64,000 nucleotides of DNA. Source: Robiginitalea sp. Lineage in GTDB: Bacteria; Bacteroidota; Bacteroidia; Flavobacteriales; Flavobacteriaceae. Position numbers and translations under genes: made by a program. Positions 50,758 to 60,816 of the stretch are shown piece by piece. Each line of letters opens with the position of its first letter. Positions within the stretch are counted from its first letter, which is position 1. A model generated the notes under the pieces. The model was not told where the DNA came from. It did not search any database and worked only from the letters and a program-made list of their open reading frames with translations. The stretch is from contig JAHECA010000017.1 in NCBI GenBank assembly GCA_024642005.1, positions 1-64,000 on the forward strand. The letters run 5' to 3'.

Positions 50758-51648
50758 ATGACGCCGATGATTATGAAACGAAGCTTCATACTTATTATAG
50801 CCCTGAGTGCTGCCCTGTGGGTAAGCGCTCAGGTTCCCAAAAACGAGCAACAGGCTCTGGAGGAACTGTATTTTGCGACCAATGGCCGGCAATGGTTGCT
50901 GAAATGGGATCTGAATAAACCGGTAAATGAATGGTACGGGGTATCGGTTCGAGGCGGTCACGTGGTAGGCCTTGAGCTTTTCCACAACAACCTGATGGGC
51001 CCCCTGCCCGAATCAATAGGAATGCTTCCCAGGCTCGAGGTATTGAACCTGGCGTTCAACAACCTGACAGGTCAGCTGCCGCAAACGGTTTTTGATCTCA
51101 GCGAACTGCGGATCCTGAAAATTGAAATGAACCGCCTGAAAGGAGAGTTGCCCGAATCCATAGCAGGCCTCTCTAAACTGGTGGAATTCTCGGCCTTTAA
51201 TAATTTCCTCTCTGGGCGCATCCCCGCGGGGATTGGCCTGCTGAAGTCCCTTGAAATCCTGAACCTTTCGAGCAATACGTTCTACGGCCGCATCCCGGAA
51301 TCGATCGGGTCGCTTCAAAAGCTCGAATCATTGGGCCTGTTCGAAAACCAGCTTTACGGCGACATTCCCGAGAGCATTGGAGAGCTCTCGGCACTGCGCG
51401 AGCTTGTGCTGGCGAACAACAAGCTGGGCGGGGCCATCCCTGAGAGCATTGGCCGCCTGGCAAGCCTGGAAATCCTCCAGATACAACACAACGACTTTGA
51501 TTCTTACAACAACCTGGGCAAACTCAATACCCGCCAGTTGCTGGTGTTTGACTACGATGTGGAAAAATCGGCAATCGATTACCGGAACCAGGATTTTTCA
51601 AGGACGCGTATGGCCGACACCAAGTTTGAAGACGATAATGATAATTAG
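50758..51648 (+). CDS. Secreted leucine-rich-repeat protein (plant-type LRR)
   Basis: Signal peptide ALWVSAQ; repeats LEILNLSSNTFYGRIPESIGSLQKLESLGLFENQLYGDIPESIG; acidic C-terminus. Confidence 0.9.
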   Translation: MTPMIMKRSFILIIALSAALWVSAQVPKNEQQALEELYFATNGRQWLLKWDLNKPVNEWYGVSVRGGHVVGLELFHNNLMGPLPESIGMLPRLEVLNLAFNNLTGQLPQTVFDLSELRILKIEMNRLKGELPESIAGLSKLVEFSAFNNFLSGRIPAGIGLLKSLEILNLSSNTFYGRIPESIGSLQKLESLGLFENQLYGDIPESIGELSALRELVLANNKLGGAIPESIGRLASLEILQIQHNDFDSYNNLGKLNTRQLLVFDYDVEKSAIDYRNQDFSRTRMADTKFEDDNDN

Positions 51649-51697
51649 TAAGAAGATTAGCTGTAAGTAGTTTGGTTTAATTTTTAACGTAGCTGTT

Positions 51698-51720
51698 GGA
51701 GGGCGCCCCTGGCGCCCTCT
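51698..51720. terminator. GC-rich hairpin between the LRR gene and the RND operon
   Basis: ggagggcgcccctggcgccctctt; weak U-tract. Confidence 0.55.
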
Positions 51721-51822
51721 TCCTGTTTCTGGACTATGAGAAATCCTTTTAAGAATTATTTAACGAAGCACGATTAAACTAATGGATAGTTTTGAAATCT
51801 AACAGTCTGCTGAAACAAGTTC

Positions 51823-52953
51823 ATGGATAAAAGAAAACTCATACTCGCGATTCTTGGGGTGGTGCTCATCGTGATGTCGTTCTACGTAGCCAACATCATT
51901 ATAGCAAGTAAATCTACACCCACGCCCCGCCCCACCAAGGTGGTCAAAACCGTATTCGTCGACACGGTGCGCAATGTTACCGTACCCATCTTCGTGCCGG
52001 CCAACGGGAACCTGATGGCCAAAAGCCGCGTAGAACTCTATTCAGAGGTGCAGGGCGTTTTCAAACGCGGCAGCAAGCTGTTTAAACCGGGTGAGGAGTA
52101 CCGTCAGGGCGAGCTCATCATCGGGATAGACGCCGCGGAATACAGGGCCAGCGTTCAGTCTGCCAAGAGCAACCTGTACAACCTGATCACTTCGATTATG
52201 CCGGATCTCCGTCTGGACTATCCCGAGATCAGCCCGAAATGGCAGGCATACCTGAATGATTTCGACCTGAACCAGACCACCCCGCAGCTCCCCGAGTTAA
52301 GCACTGAGAAGGAGCGGTATTTTATATCGGGCCGGGGCATCCTCACCAGTTACTACAACGTAAAAAACCTGGAAGAGCGGTTGTCGAAATACAACATAAG
52401 GGCCCCCTTCAGCGGGGTGCTCACCGAGGCCCTGGTTACCGAGGGCACGCTAATCCGCTCCGGGCAGAAACTGGGGGAATTCATCGATACGGGGATCTAT
52501 GAACTCGAAGTGGCCGTGAGCAAGACCTTCAGCGATATGCTGCGGCTGGGCGAAAAGGTCGAATTGGTTAACCTGGAACGCACCCGAACCTACGCCGGTA
52601 CCGTTTCACGCATCAACGCCCGGGTCGACCAGAATTCCCAGACCATCACTGCATTTATCGAAGTGCGCGACCCTTCCCTGAAGGAAGGGATGTACCTGGA
52701 GGCCAACCTGCATGCCAAGGAAGAGGAAAACGCCATCGAGATCGACCGGGGGTTGTTGCTCGAAGGCGACCGGATATTCGTGGTCAGGGATACCATCCTG
52801 GATTTGATCGACGTGAAGCCGGTTTATTTTACCGACAAATCGGTAGTGCTCAAAGAGGTGCCCGATGGAATCACCATAGTATCCAAGCCCGTAGTGGGGG
52901 CTTATGCCGGAATGCTGGTGAAGGTGTATCAGGGAGAAAGCTCCCTAAACTAA
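51823..52953 (+). CDS. RND efflux periplasmic adaptor (MFP/HlyD family)
   Basis: N-terminal TM; ANGNLMAKSRVELYSEVQGVF; NIRAPFSGVLTEALVTEGTLIRSGQKLGEFID. Confidence 0.92.
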   Translation: MDKRKLILAILGVVLIVMSFYVANIIIASKSTPTPRPTKVVKTVFVDTVRNVTVPIFVPANGNLMAKSRVELYSEVQGVFKRGSKLFKPGEEYRQGELIIGIDAAEYRASVQSAKSNLYNLITSIMPDLRLDYPEISPKWQAYLNDFDLNQTTPQLPELSTEKERYFISGRGILTSYYNVKNLEERLSKYNIRAPFSGVLTEALVTEGTLIRSGQKLGEFIDTGIYELEVAVSKTFSDMLRLGEKVELVNLERTRTYAGTVSRINARVDQNSQTITAFIEVRDPSLKEGMYLEANLHAKEEENAIEIDRGLLLEGDRIFVVRDTILDLIDVKPVYFTDKSVVLKEVPDGITIVSKPVVGAYAGMLVKVYQGESSLN

Positions 52954-52969
52954 TTATTGAAAAATACCC

Positions 52970-55900
52970 ATGCGCGCCATCATTTCCTATTTTATCAAGT
53001 ACCACGTTGCCGTAGACGTCTTTATCCTGACCTTTTTCATATTCGGGATTTACGGAGCCATGTCCCTGAAATCATCCTTTTTCCCGCTCACCGATTCGCG
53101 GAATATCGATATCAGCATCACCTATCCCGGGGCTTCCCCTCAGGAAGTAGAGGAAGGAATCGTATTGAAGATCGAAGATAACCTCAAAGGCCTGGAAGGC
53201 GTGGAGCGTGTAACTTCCACCTCGCGCGAGAACAGCGGCACCATCAATATCGAGATCGAGAAGGGGCGCGACGTGGATTTCATGTTGCTGGAAGTGAAAA
53301 ATGCCGTAGACCAGGTGCCTACCTTCCCAACCGGGATGGAGCCTTTGGTAGTTTCCAAACAGCGGCCGATCAGGCAAACCATCAGTTTCGCCATCAGCGG
53401 GGAACAGGTGCCCCTGGTTACCCTGAAGCAGATCGGGCGGCAAATCGAAAATGATATCCGCGGCATCGAGGGGATTTCCCAGATCCAGGTTTCGGGCTTC
53501 CCCCAGGAAGAGATCGAGATAGCCGTGAACGAAAACAGCCTGCTGGCCTACGACCTCACCTTTGACGAGGTTTCCCGGGCAGTGGCCAATGCCAACATTT
53601 TGGTAACCGGCGGGAACATCAAAACCGATGCCGAAGAATACCTGATACGGGCCAACAACCGCTCCTATTACGGAGACGAGCTGTCACACCTCATCATTCG
53701 TGGGGATGCCTCCGGGAAGACCGTGCGCCTGCAGGATGTAGCGGCCATCCGCGACCGCTTTTCAGAGAGCCCGAATGCCGCCTATTTTGACGGGAAGCTT
53801 TCCGTGAATGTCAGCATTACCAGCACCAACACGGAAGATCTGATCACCTCGGCAGAAAAGGTGAAGGCCTACATCGATGACTTCAACCTGAAGCACAACA
53901 ATGTGAAGCTCAACGTGGTGAGCGACCAGTCTACCGTACTCAACCAGCGTACCGAGCTGTTGGCCTCGAACGCCCTTATGGGGATGCTGCTTGTGCTGAT
54001 TTTCCTGTCCCTGTTTTTGAACACCCGCCTGGCTTTCTGGGTGGCCTTCGGCCTGCCGATCTCCTTTCTGGGGATGTTCATCTTTGCGCCCCTGTTCGAC
54101 GTAACCATTAACGTACTCTCCCTTTTCGGCATGATTATCGTCGTGGGGATACTCGTAGACGACGGAATCGTAATCGCCGAGAACATCTATCAGCATCACG
54201 AGCGGGGCAAGAACCCCATACAGGCAGCCATAGACGGCACCCTGGAAGTGATTCCGCCCATCGTTTCGGCCATCATCACCACAGTTCTCGCCTTCTCAGT
54301 CTTCTTTTTCCTGGATGGCCGCCTGGGTGAATTCTTCGGGGAGGTATCGGTAATCGTAATCCTGACCCTGGCGGTTTCCCTGATTGAGGCGCTGTTGATC
54401 CTTCCGGCCCACCTTGCGCACTCCAAAGCGCTGATGCCGCAGCAGAAGAAGCCTAAAACCCTCCTTGGCAAAGGCTTTAGCAAACTGCGGGAGATCAATA
54501 GAGTAGGCGACCGGATGATGGTCTGGATGCGCGACACCCTCTATGTACCCACGCTTCGCTTTGCCATGACCCATAAGGTGCTCACCTTCGCCTTCTTTGT
54601 GGTGGCCTTTGTGCTGACCATCGGTTCCATAGGCGGGGGCATCGTGCGGACTTCCTTTTTCCCGGATATCGCCAGCGACCGGGTATCGATCCAGCTCACC
54701 ATGCCCAACGGCACCAACGAGCGCGTAACCGATTCGATCATTAACCTGATCGAGGATAAGGCTATGATCGTAAACCAGGAGCTCACCGATCAGTATATGC
54801 GGGGCAGTGAGAAGGAGCTTTATGAAAACGTGATCAAATCAGTCGGCCCCGGCTCTTCACAGGCCTCCCTGACCATAAACCTGCTTCCCGGGGAGGAGCG
54901 CCCCGATGCCATTATCTCAGATATGGTATCTAACCGCATCCGCGAACTGGTAGGCCCTGTAATCGGGGCAGAGAGCCTGATATTCGGTTCCGGGGGACGG
55001 TTCGGGGGAAGCCCTGTCTCGGTATCCCTTTTGGGCAATAATATCAGCGAACTGAAAGCGGCCAAGGTCGAACTCAAGAACGCCCTGGAAAACAACGACC
55101 TGCTCAAAGACGTGTCTGACAACGACCCGGCCGGGATCAAGGAGATTCGGCTGGAACTCAAAGATAACGCCTACCTGCTGGGCCTCGACCTGCGCACCGT
55201 GATGAACCAGGTGCGGGCCGGATTCTTCGGTTCGCCCACCCAGCGTTTTCAGCGCGGACAAGACGAAATTCGCGTCTGGGTTCGGTACGACCGTTCGAAC
55301 CGTTCGTCTCTCACCGACCTGGATGAGATGCGCATTGTAACCCCGAATGGCCAGCGTGTACCCCTCAAGGAAATCGCCGAGTATCAGATTATCCGGGGCG
55401 ATGTGGCCATCAACCACCTCGACGGGCGCAGGGAAATCCAGGTTTCGGCCGACCTGAAAGACAGCAAGAACACCACGGCCACCGACATGCTGGCCTGGAT
55501 TCGAAGTGATGTAATGCCCGATATCGTTTCCCGATTCCCCACCGTCTCGGTCTTGTACGAGGGGCAGAACCGGGAGGCCGCAAAAACGGTGAATTCCATG
55601 AAGGAAGCCGGGCTAACCGTGCTTTTCCTCATATTCATCACCATCGCCTTTACGTTCCGGAGCCTCAGCCAGCCCATCATGTTGATCTTGCTGGTGCCAT
55701 TTTCCCTGACGGCCGTAGCCTGGGGGCACTGGATTCACGGCTTCCCCATCAGTATGCCCTCTACCCTGGGAATTATCGCCCTGATCGGGATAATGGTGAA
55801 CGACGGGTTGGTGCTAATCAGTAAATTCAATGGAAACCTGCGCAACGGCATGACCTTTGACGACGCCATTTTTGAGGCCGGCCGCTCCCGTTTCCGGGCC

Positions 55901-56260
55901 ATCTTCCTGACCTCGATAACCACGATTGCTGGCCTGGCCCCCCTGCTGCTCGAGAAAAGCCGGCAGGCCCAGTTCCTGAAGCCCATGGCGATTTCCATCG
56001 CCTACGGAATCGGTTTTGCCACCATCCTCACCCTGCTCATGCTGCCGCTGTTGCTCACCTTTAACAACCGCGCCAAGGTAGGCGTGAAATGGCTGAAAAC
56101 CGGGGAGCAGATTTCCAGGGAAGAAGTCGAAAGGGCCATCAAGGAAAAGCGGGAAGAAGAGCACCTGCTGCGCAGCGCCCCCACCCTCGGGAACGGAGCC
56201 GCCAATAAAGGGGGGGCTGAAAACCAGGAAACAAACGTCTTAGAAGAACACACTTCATGA
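52970..56260 (+). CDS. RND efflux permease (AcrB/HAE1 family)
   Basis: ITYPGASPQEVEEGIVLKIEDNLKGLEGVERVTSTS; GILVDDGIVIAENIYQH; LIGIMVNDGLVLISKFN. Confidence 0.95.
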   Translation: MRAIISYFIKYHVAVDVFILTFFIFGIYGAMSLKSSFFPLTDSRNIDISITYPGASPQEVEEGIVLKIEDNLKGLEGVERVTSTSRENSGTINIEIEKGRDVDFMLLEVKNAVDQVPTFPTGMEPLVVSKQRPIRQTISFAISGEQVPLVTLKQIGRQIENDIRGIEGISQIQVSGFPQEEIEIAVNENSLLAYDLTFDEVSRAVANANILVTGGNIKTDAEEYLIRANNRSYYGDELSHLIIRGDASGKTVRLQDVAAIRDRFSESPNAAYFDGKLSVNVSITSTNTEDLITSAEKVKAYIDDFNLKHNNVKLNVVSDQSTVLNQRTELLASNALMGMLLVLIFLSLFLNTRLAFWVAFGLPISFLGMFIFAPLFDVTINVLSLFGMIIVVGILVDDGIVIAENIYQHHERGKNPIQAAIDGTLEVIPPIVSAIITTVLAFSVFFFLDGRLGEFFGEVSVIVILTLAVSLIEALLILPAHLAHSKALMPQQKKPKTLLGKGFSKLREINRVGDRMMVWMRDTLYVPTLRFAMTHKVLTFAFFVVAFVLTIGSIGGGIVRTSFFPDIASDRVSIQLTMPNGTNERVTDSIINLIEDKAMIVNQELTDQYMRGSEKELYENVIKSVGPGSSQASLTINLLPGEERPDAIISDMVSNRIRELVGPVIGAESLIFGSGGRFGGSPVSVSLLGNNISELKAAKVELKNALENNDLLKDVSDNDPAGIKEIRLELKDNAYLLGLDLRTVMNQVRAGFFGSPTQRFQRGQDEIRVWVRYDRSNRSSLTDLDEMRIVTPNGQRVPLKEIAEYQIIRGDVAINHLDGRREIQVSADLKDSKNTTATDMLAWIRSDVMPDIVSRFPTVSVLYEGQNREAAKTVNSMKEAGLTVLFLIFITIAFTFRSLSQPIMLILLVPFSLTAVAWGHWIHGFPISMPSTLGIIALIGIMVNDGLVLISKFNGNLRNGMTFDDAIFEAGRSRFRAIFLTSITTIAGLAPLLLEKSRQAQFLKPMAISIAYGIGFATILTLLMLPLLLTFNNRAKVGVKWLKTGEQISREEVERAIKEKREEEHLLRSAPTLGNGAANKGGAENQETNVLEEHTS

Positions 56261-57579
56261 AGTTATTACTTGCGCTTATAAGCTGCTGCGCCCTGGGCCT
56301 CCCCCAGGCCTTTGCCCAGCAACAGCTGCTTTCCACCGAAGAGGCCGTTGCCCTGACTTTGGAGAACAACCTGGGCATCAAGGTTTCATCTAACCAGCGG
56401 GAAATCGATGCCAACAACGCCGACATCCTGAACTCAGGCTATCTGCCAACGGTTTCGAGCACGGCTGGCGGGAGCATCGACCGGCAGAATTCGGAAGGTA
56501 AGCTGGCCAACGGGGACACGCGCACGGCCGAAGGAGCCGAAACCCGCCGGTACAATGCCTCCCTGTCGCTTAATTACGTTTTATTCGACGGCCTGGGCAG
56601 GTTATACGACTACAAACGTTTCCAGGAGCGTTCGCAGCAGTCTGAACTGGAAGTGCGCCAGACGATTGAACTTACCCTCTTGCAGTTGTTCTCGGTGTAC
56701 TACGAGGTGGCCCGAATCGAGGAAAACGTGGAAAACCTGCGGCAGGCGCTTACCATCTCGCGCGACCGGCTGACCCGGGCCCGCTACCAGTTCGAATTCG
56801 GACAGAACACCGGGCTCGACGTGCTCAACGCCGAGGTAGATATCAATACCGACAGCGTGAACCTGCTCAACGCCGAACAGAACCTGCGCAATACCAAGCG
56901 CGACCTGAACCTGATCCTGAACCGCGACCTGACCCTGGCTTTCAACGCAGATACCACGGTGAACTTTCTGCCCGAATTGAGGATAGACGAGATGATGGCC
57001 GAGGCCAAAAGCAACAACGTGCGCATGTTGCTGGCCGAGAAGGACATCCTGATCTCGGAGTACAACTGGAAGGCCAGCCGCAGCGGTTATCTGCCCACTG
57101 TGGGGCTAACCGGCACCTACGGCTGGAATAAACTGAACAACAACAGCCCGCTTTCGTTCCTTTTGCAAAACACCTCCGACGGGGTAACCGGCGCCGTGAA
57201 CCTGAGCTGGAACCTCTTTGACGGGGGCAGGTCGATCAATTCGGTGCGCAATGCCCGGATCGGCTTCGAGAACCAGCAGCTGCTCAAGCAGCAAACCGAG
57301 CTCGAGGTAGACCGCGACCTGCAGAATGCATGGGGAAGTTACCGCAACACCCTTTTTGTGCTCGGGGTACAGGACAAAAACCTGCAAACCAACCGGAACA
57401 ACTTCGAGCGCTCGCAAGAACGCTACCAGCTGGGCCAGATTACTTCAATCGAATTCCGCCAGGCACAGCTCAACCTGTTGGGCGCGCAGCTGCTGCGCAG
57501 CCAGGCCAAGTACAACGCCAAACTGGCCGAGTTCCTACTGCTGCAGGTAAGCGGGCAACTGCTCAACGTGGATTTCTAA
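56257..57579 (+). CDS. TolC family outer-membrane factor
   Basis: Signal peptide; LSTEEAVALTLENNLGIKVSSNQ; ATG overlaps the permease stop (ATGA). Confidence 0.94.
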   Translation: MKLLLALISCCALGLPQAFAQQQLLSTEEAVALTLENNLGIKVSSNQREIDANNADILNSGYLPTVSSTAGGSIDRQNSEGKLANGDTRTAEGAETRRYNASLSLNYVLFDGLGRLYDYKRFQERSQQSELEVRQTIELTLLQLFSVYYEVARIEENVENLRQALTISRDRLTRARYQFEFGQNTGLDVLNAEVDINTDSVNLLNAEQNLRNTKRDLNLILNRDLTLAFNADTTVNFLPELRIDEMMAEAKSNNVRMLLAEKDILISEYNWKASRSGYLPTVGLTGTYGWNKLNNNSPLSFLLQNTSDGVTGAVNLSWNLFDGGRSINSVRNARIGFENQQLLKQQTELEVDRDLQNAWGSYRNTLFVLGVQDKNLQTNRNNFERSQERYQLGQITSIEFRQAQLNLLGAQLLRSQAKYNAKLAEFLLLQVSGQLLNVDF

Positions 57580-57604
57580 ATCCCTCTGCCGCGAAGGGCG
57601 TGGG

Positions 57605-57643
57605 CCGGCCGAAGTCCGACACGGGCCCGTGCCCATCGGCCGG
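57605..57643. repeat. Nested inverted repeat in convergent intergenic region
   Basis: Outer arms ccggccga (57605-57612)/tcggccgg (57636-57643) enclosing the palindrome cacgggcccgtg (57620-57631). Confidence 0.75.
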
Positions 57644-57785
57644 GTATCCTGATTGGAAGTTGCAGCGGTAATCCGTATTTTGAAATTCGGGGGAATTTTC
57701 GGGGGGTTTTACCCCCTAACGGTACAACGGCACCCGTTTTTATCGCGGCGCTGATCCCCATAAAATAATGCGGCCGGGCAACCCC

Positions 57786-58853
57786 TCAATGAGCCGGGTC
57801 CGCAGCCGGGGGTAATGTGCCATCGCCCTGCAAAATCCCTTCCATTTTCAAGTGGGTAATAACCGGCGGGTTGGCCATGCGCACCAGGCTAACATGGTCG
57901 AAAGCGGTGGAATCTCCTGCCGCCTGGCTGCCGCCCGTGGTCCCCAAAATCAGGTAATCCATCCCGAGGCGCTTCCGGTGCGACATGCGGTGGAAATGCC
58001 CATTGATAACGGTATAGTTCCGGCCCTGCAAGGCCTCTTCCAGCGCTTCCAGGGGGGCGGAGTCGCGCCTGAGGCCCATGCCGTCCTCGCTCAGCCAGAG
58101 CGGCTTGTGCATCAGCAGGAAGGTCCAGCGCACCTTCGGGTAGCGGGTGAGCACCTCCTTGAAATAGGCCTGCTGTTCTTCGCCCATCCCGCCCAGGTTC
58201 CGTTCGGGCATGTGGTAATACGTGGACTCCTCATAGCTGCCTTCCATGAGCCCGTCCATGATGCGAAGGGCCGTGTCGCGTGCCTGGTAGATCTGCTGCA
58301 TCCGGGCCTCGGCGTAGTCTTCCGAATCGAGCATCAAAAACAACACATTGTCGTAGAGGAAATGATAGTACCGGGGCCCGAACCGCCGGGCCCAGAATTC
58401 CCGCATTTTCACATTGGTCAGGTCGTGGTTCCCGCCCAGGTGGAAAAAGGGCATGGTGAGCCCCAAGGCGCGGGCCTCAAAGAAATCCCATTCCTTTTGC
58501 AGTTGCCGGCTGTCTTCGGTGCCCCCGTCGATGAGATCGCCCACGCTGAGCACGAAAGTCGGCTCCAATTGGTTCAGCTGGGCCACTGCCCGGCTGAATA
58601 CCCCCGGCCGTTCGCCCCCGTTGAGGTCTGAGATAATGGCAAAGGTGAAGTCTTCTTCAGTGGCTTCAAAGCTTTCGGAGGTCCAGGGTTTGGGGCCCGA
58701 TACCGGGTCGTGCTCAAAAGCCGTCTTCGGGGCAGGCTGTTGCCTGCATCCCTCCAAAGTAACCCAGGCCAGCAGCAGTATGCCTGCGATCAGGGTCCTG
58801 CGCCCCAATGTCGGGGCAGGGTTATGTCGGGGTTTGGGTTGGGTAGCTTTCAT
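57786..58853 (-). CDS. Calcineurin-like metallophosphoesterase lipoprotein
   Basis: FAIISDLNGGERPG; SVGDLIDGG; HLGGNHDLTN; INGHFHRMSH; lipobox TLEGCRQQ. Confidence 0.88.
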   Translation of the reverse strand: MKATQPKPRHNPAPTLGRRTLIAGILLLAWVTLEGCRQQPAPKTAFEHDPVSGPKPWTSESFEATEEDFTFAIISDLNGGERPGVFSRAVAQLNQLEPTFVLSVGDLIDGGTEDSRQLQKEWDFFEARALGLTMPFFHLGGNHDLTNVKMREFWARRFGPRYYHFLYDNVLFLMLDSEDYAEARMQQIYQARDTALRIMDGLMEGSYEESTYYHMPERNLGGMGEEQQAYFKEVLTRYPKVRWTFLLMHKPLWLSEDGMGLRRDSAPLEALEEALQGRNYTVINGHFHRMSHRKRLGMDYLILGTTGGSQAAGDSTAFDHVSLVRMANPPVITHLKMEGILQGDGTLPPAADPAH

Positions 58854-58859
58854 GTTTTT

Positions 58860-59372
58860 TCAGGGTTGGGAGGTTTTGTCTGATGGCCCGGGAGGCTTTC
58901 CGAGCGCTGCCAGGCTGGCTTTTAGGGCGTCGGGCTTCTGGGTGCCGATCAAATACCGTTTCCCGCTTTTGAGGCGGATAACCAACCCCTGGTTGCCGCC
59001 CACATTGTAAACCGTGCCGTAGGGGGTAAGCAGGCGCAGCCCGTACCCCACAAAGCGGTAGGTCACCATTTCGGTTTGCTGGATGTCTTCCCATGCGAAA
59101 CGCTTTGAGCTGAGGCCCCGAAAGCGCACGCTGATGCCTTTTTCGCCAATTTCGGTTCGCAATTCGAGGTACATCAGGAAGAAATACAGAAAAATCAGCC
59201 AGCCGGCCAGAAAGAGTACCGCGCCCTGGTCTGACAGCGGCTTGTTCCCGAAGGGTTCGCCCCCGCTGAGCTGCCCGAAGAGCCCATACCCGATCCAGGC
59301 AGTAAAAAAGAGCAGAGGGGCCAGTATCCACCACTGCCTGAACCGCTGCACTTCGGTAAAACCTGCTTTCAT
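58860..59372 (-). CDS. Hypothetical membrane protein with PH-like C-terminal region
   Basis: Two TM segments; ISVRFRGLSSKRFAWEDIQQTEMVTYRFVGYG. Confidence 0.65.
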   Translation of the reverse strand: MKAGFTEVQRFRQWWILAPLLFFTAWIGYGLFGQLSGGEPFGNKPLSDQGAVLFLAGWLIFLYFFLMYLELRTEIGEKGISVRFRGLSSKRFAWEDIQQTEMVTYRFVGYGLRLLTPYGTVYNVGGNQGLVIRLKSGKRYLIGTQKPDALKASLAALGKPPGPSDKTSQP

Positions 59373-59441
59373 GCCAATTGTCTTACATTTGAGAAAACCC
59401 GGGGCCGGGCAACCCGGAAAAAGATACTAATTTTCAGCCGT

Positions 59442-60494
59442 ATGCGCACCTCGAACTTTTTGCTGGGCATTAGCCTTGCCCTGGCCCTGTCTGCCTGCAG
59501 GGAAAGCCCTGCACCCACCAAGCCTGCCCCGGTTGTTTCCACCCCGCCCCGGGAAGTGCCCGAGGGCATGGTTTATATTCCGGCAGGCCAGTTTCTGATG
59601 GGGGGGAAGTCCGGGCAGGCCGAACCCGATGAGCTGCCCCGCCACCCGGTAAGCGTCTCGGCCTTTTTGATGGACCAGACCGAGGTCACCAACCAGCAGT
59701 TTGGGGTTTTTGTGGCCGAAACCGGGTATGTGACCACAGCAGAAAAACCGATAATCTGGGAAGAAATCAAGGCGCAACTGCCGCCGGGGACCCCCAAGCC
59801 GCCTGATTCTGTGCTGCAACCGGGCTCCCTGGTGTTCCGTCCCACCCGCGGCCCGGTAGACCTGAGAGACCTGACCCAGTGGTGGGCCTGGACCATCGGC
59901 GCCGACTGGAAACACCCACTGGGCCCGGGCAGCGGCCTGGAGGGCCTTATGGATCATCCGGTGATACATATTTCCCACGACGATGCCCTGGCCTATGCCA
60001 GCTGGGCCGGGAAAAGGCTCCCGACAGAGTCGGAATGGGAATGGGCTTCCATGGGGGGGCGCGTAGACCCCAAATACCCCTGGGGCGATGCCCCAATAGA
60101 CCAGGCCGCCGACCTGGCCAATTTCTGGCAGGGGATTTTCCCTTTCCGCAATGACCAGTCCGACGGCTACTACCTCACGGCGCCGGTAAAGACGTACCCT
60201 CCTAACGGCTACGGTTTGTTCGACATGGCCGGGAATGTCTGGGAATGGTGTGCCGATAAATACCGCCACGATGCCTACGGACTGGAGCAGTCTCCCTCAG
60301 AGGCGGTCAATCCGCAGGGGCCATTGACTTCTTTTGACCCCATGGAACCCCTTGCCGAAAAATTCGTGATCAGGGGCGGATCATACCTCTGCAGCGAGGA
60401 TTACTGCAGTGGGTACCGGGTGGCCCGGCGCATGCGTTCGACGCCCGATTCTGCCTTTGGGCATACGGGGTTTCGATGCGTGAAAGACCTTTGA
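59442..60494 (+). CDS. Formylglycine-generating enzyme (SUMF1 family) lipoprotein
   Basis: Lipobox LSACRESPAP; MVYIPAGQFLMGG; RLPTESEWEWASMGG; DMAGNVWEWCADKY; VIRGGSYLCSEDYCSGYRVARRMRSTPDSAFGHTGFRCV. Confidence 0.93.
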   Translation: MRTSNFLLGISLALALSACRESPAPTKPAPVVSTPPREVPEGMVYIPAGQFLMGGKSGQAEPDELPRHPVSVSAFLMDQTEVTNQQFGVFVAETGYVTTAEKPIIWEEIKAQLPPGTPKPPDSVLQPGSLVFRPTRGPVDLRDLTQWWAWTIGADWKHPLGPGSGLEGLMDHPVIHISHDDALAYASWAGKRLPTESEWEWASMGGRVDPKYPWGDAPIDQAADLANFWQGIFPFRNDQSDGYYLTAPVKTYPPNGYGLFDMAGNVWEWCADKYRHDAYGLEQSPSEAVNPQGPLTSFDPMEPLAEKFVIRGGSYLCSEDYCSGYRVARRMRSTPDSAFGHTGFRCVKDL

Positions 60495-60518
60495 AAGGCC
60501 CTTAGGCCTGGCCGGGTC

Positions 60519-60782
60519 CTAGTAATACTTTTGCAGCTTGCGTTTCACATATATAAAACGCCCTACACCAATGGCCAGCAGTAGCGGCGCCATGGCGGTC
60601 AGAAAGTAGCCCAGTTCGACGATTTCGCTCAGGGCGCTCATCTTCAGTATGGCGATGCCCGAACTCAGGAAAACGACGAATGTCCTGAAATAAGCCAGGA
60701 AGGTTCGCTCGTTGGCCAGTCGGGTGCGCTCCACGGCGAGGAAGTCGGTAAGCCCCAGGGGTTTTGATTCGCTCTTAGGCAT
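60519..60782 (-). CDS. DUF202 (YidH-type) membrane protein
   Basis: LAVERTRLANERTFLAYFRTFVVFLSSGIAILKM. Confidence 0.88.
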   Translation of the reverse strand: MPKSESKPLGLTDFLAVERTRLANERTFLAYFRTFVVFLSSGIAILKMSALSEIVELGYFLTAMAPLLLAIGVGRFIYVKRKLQKYY

Positions 60783-60816
60783 GGCGAACAGGGTTTTGTC
60801 CTGTAAAGATACGGCC

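Noticed and set aside
51400-51470. DNA-level repeats in the LRR gene as a possible CRISPR/tandem repeat array
   Set aside because: The periodicity is the LRR protein repeat with divergent codons; no conserved direct repeats or spacers.
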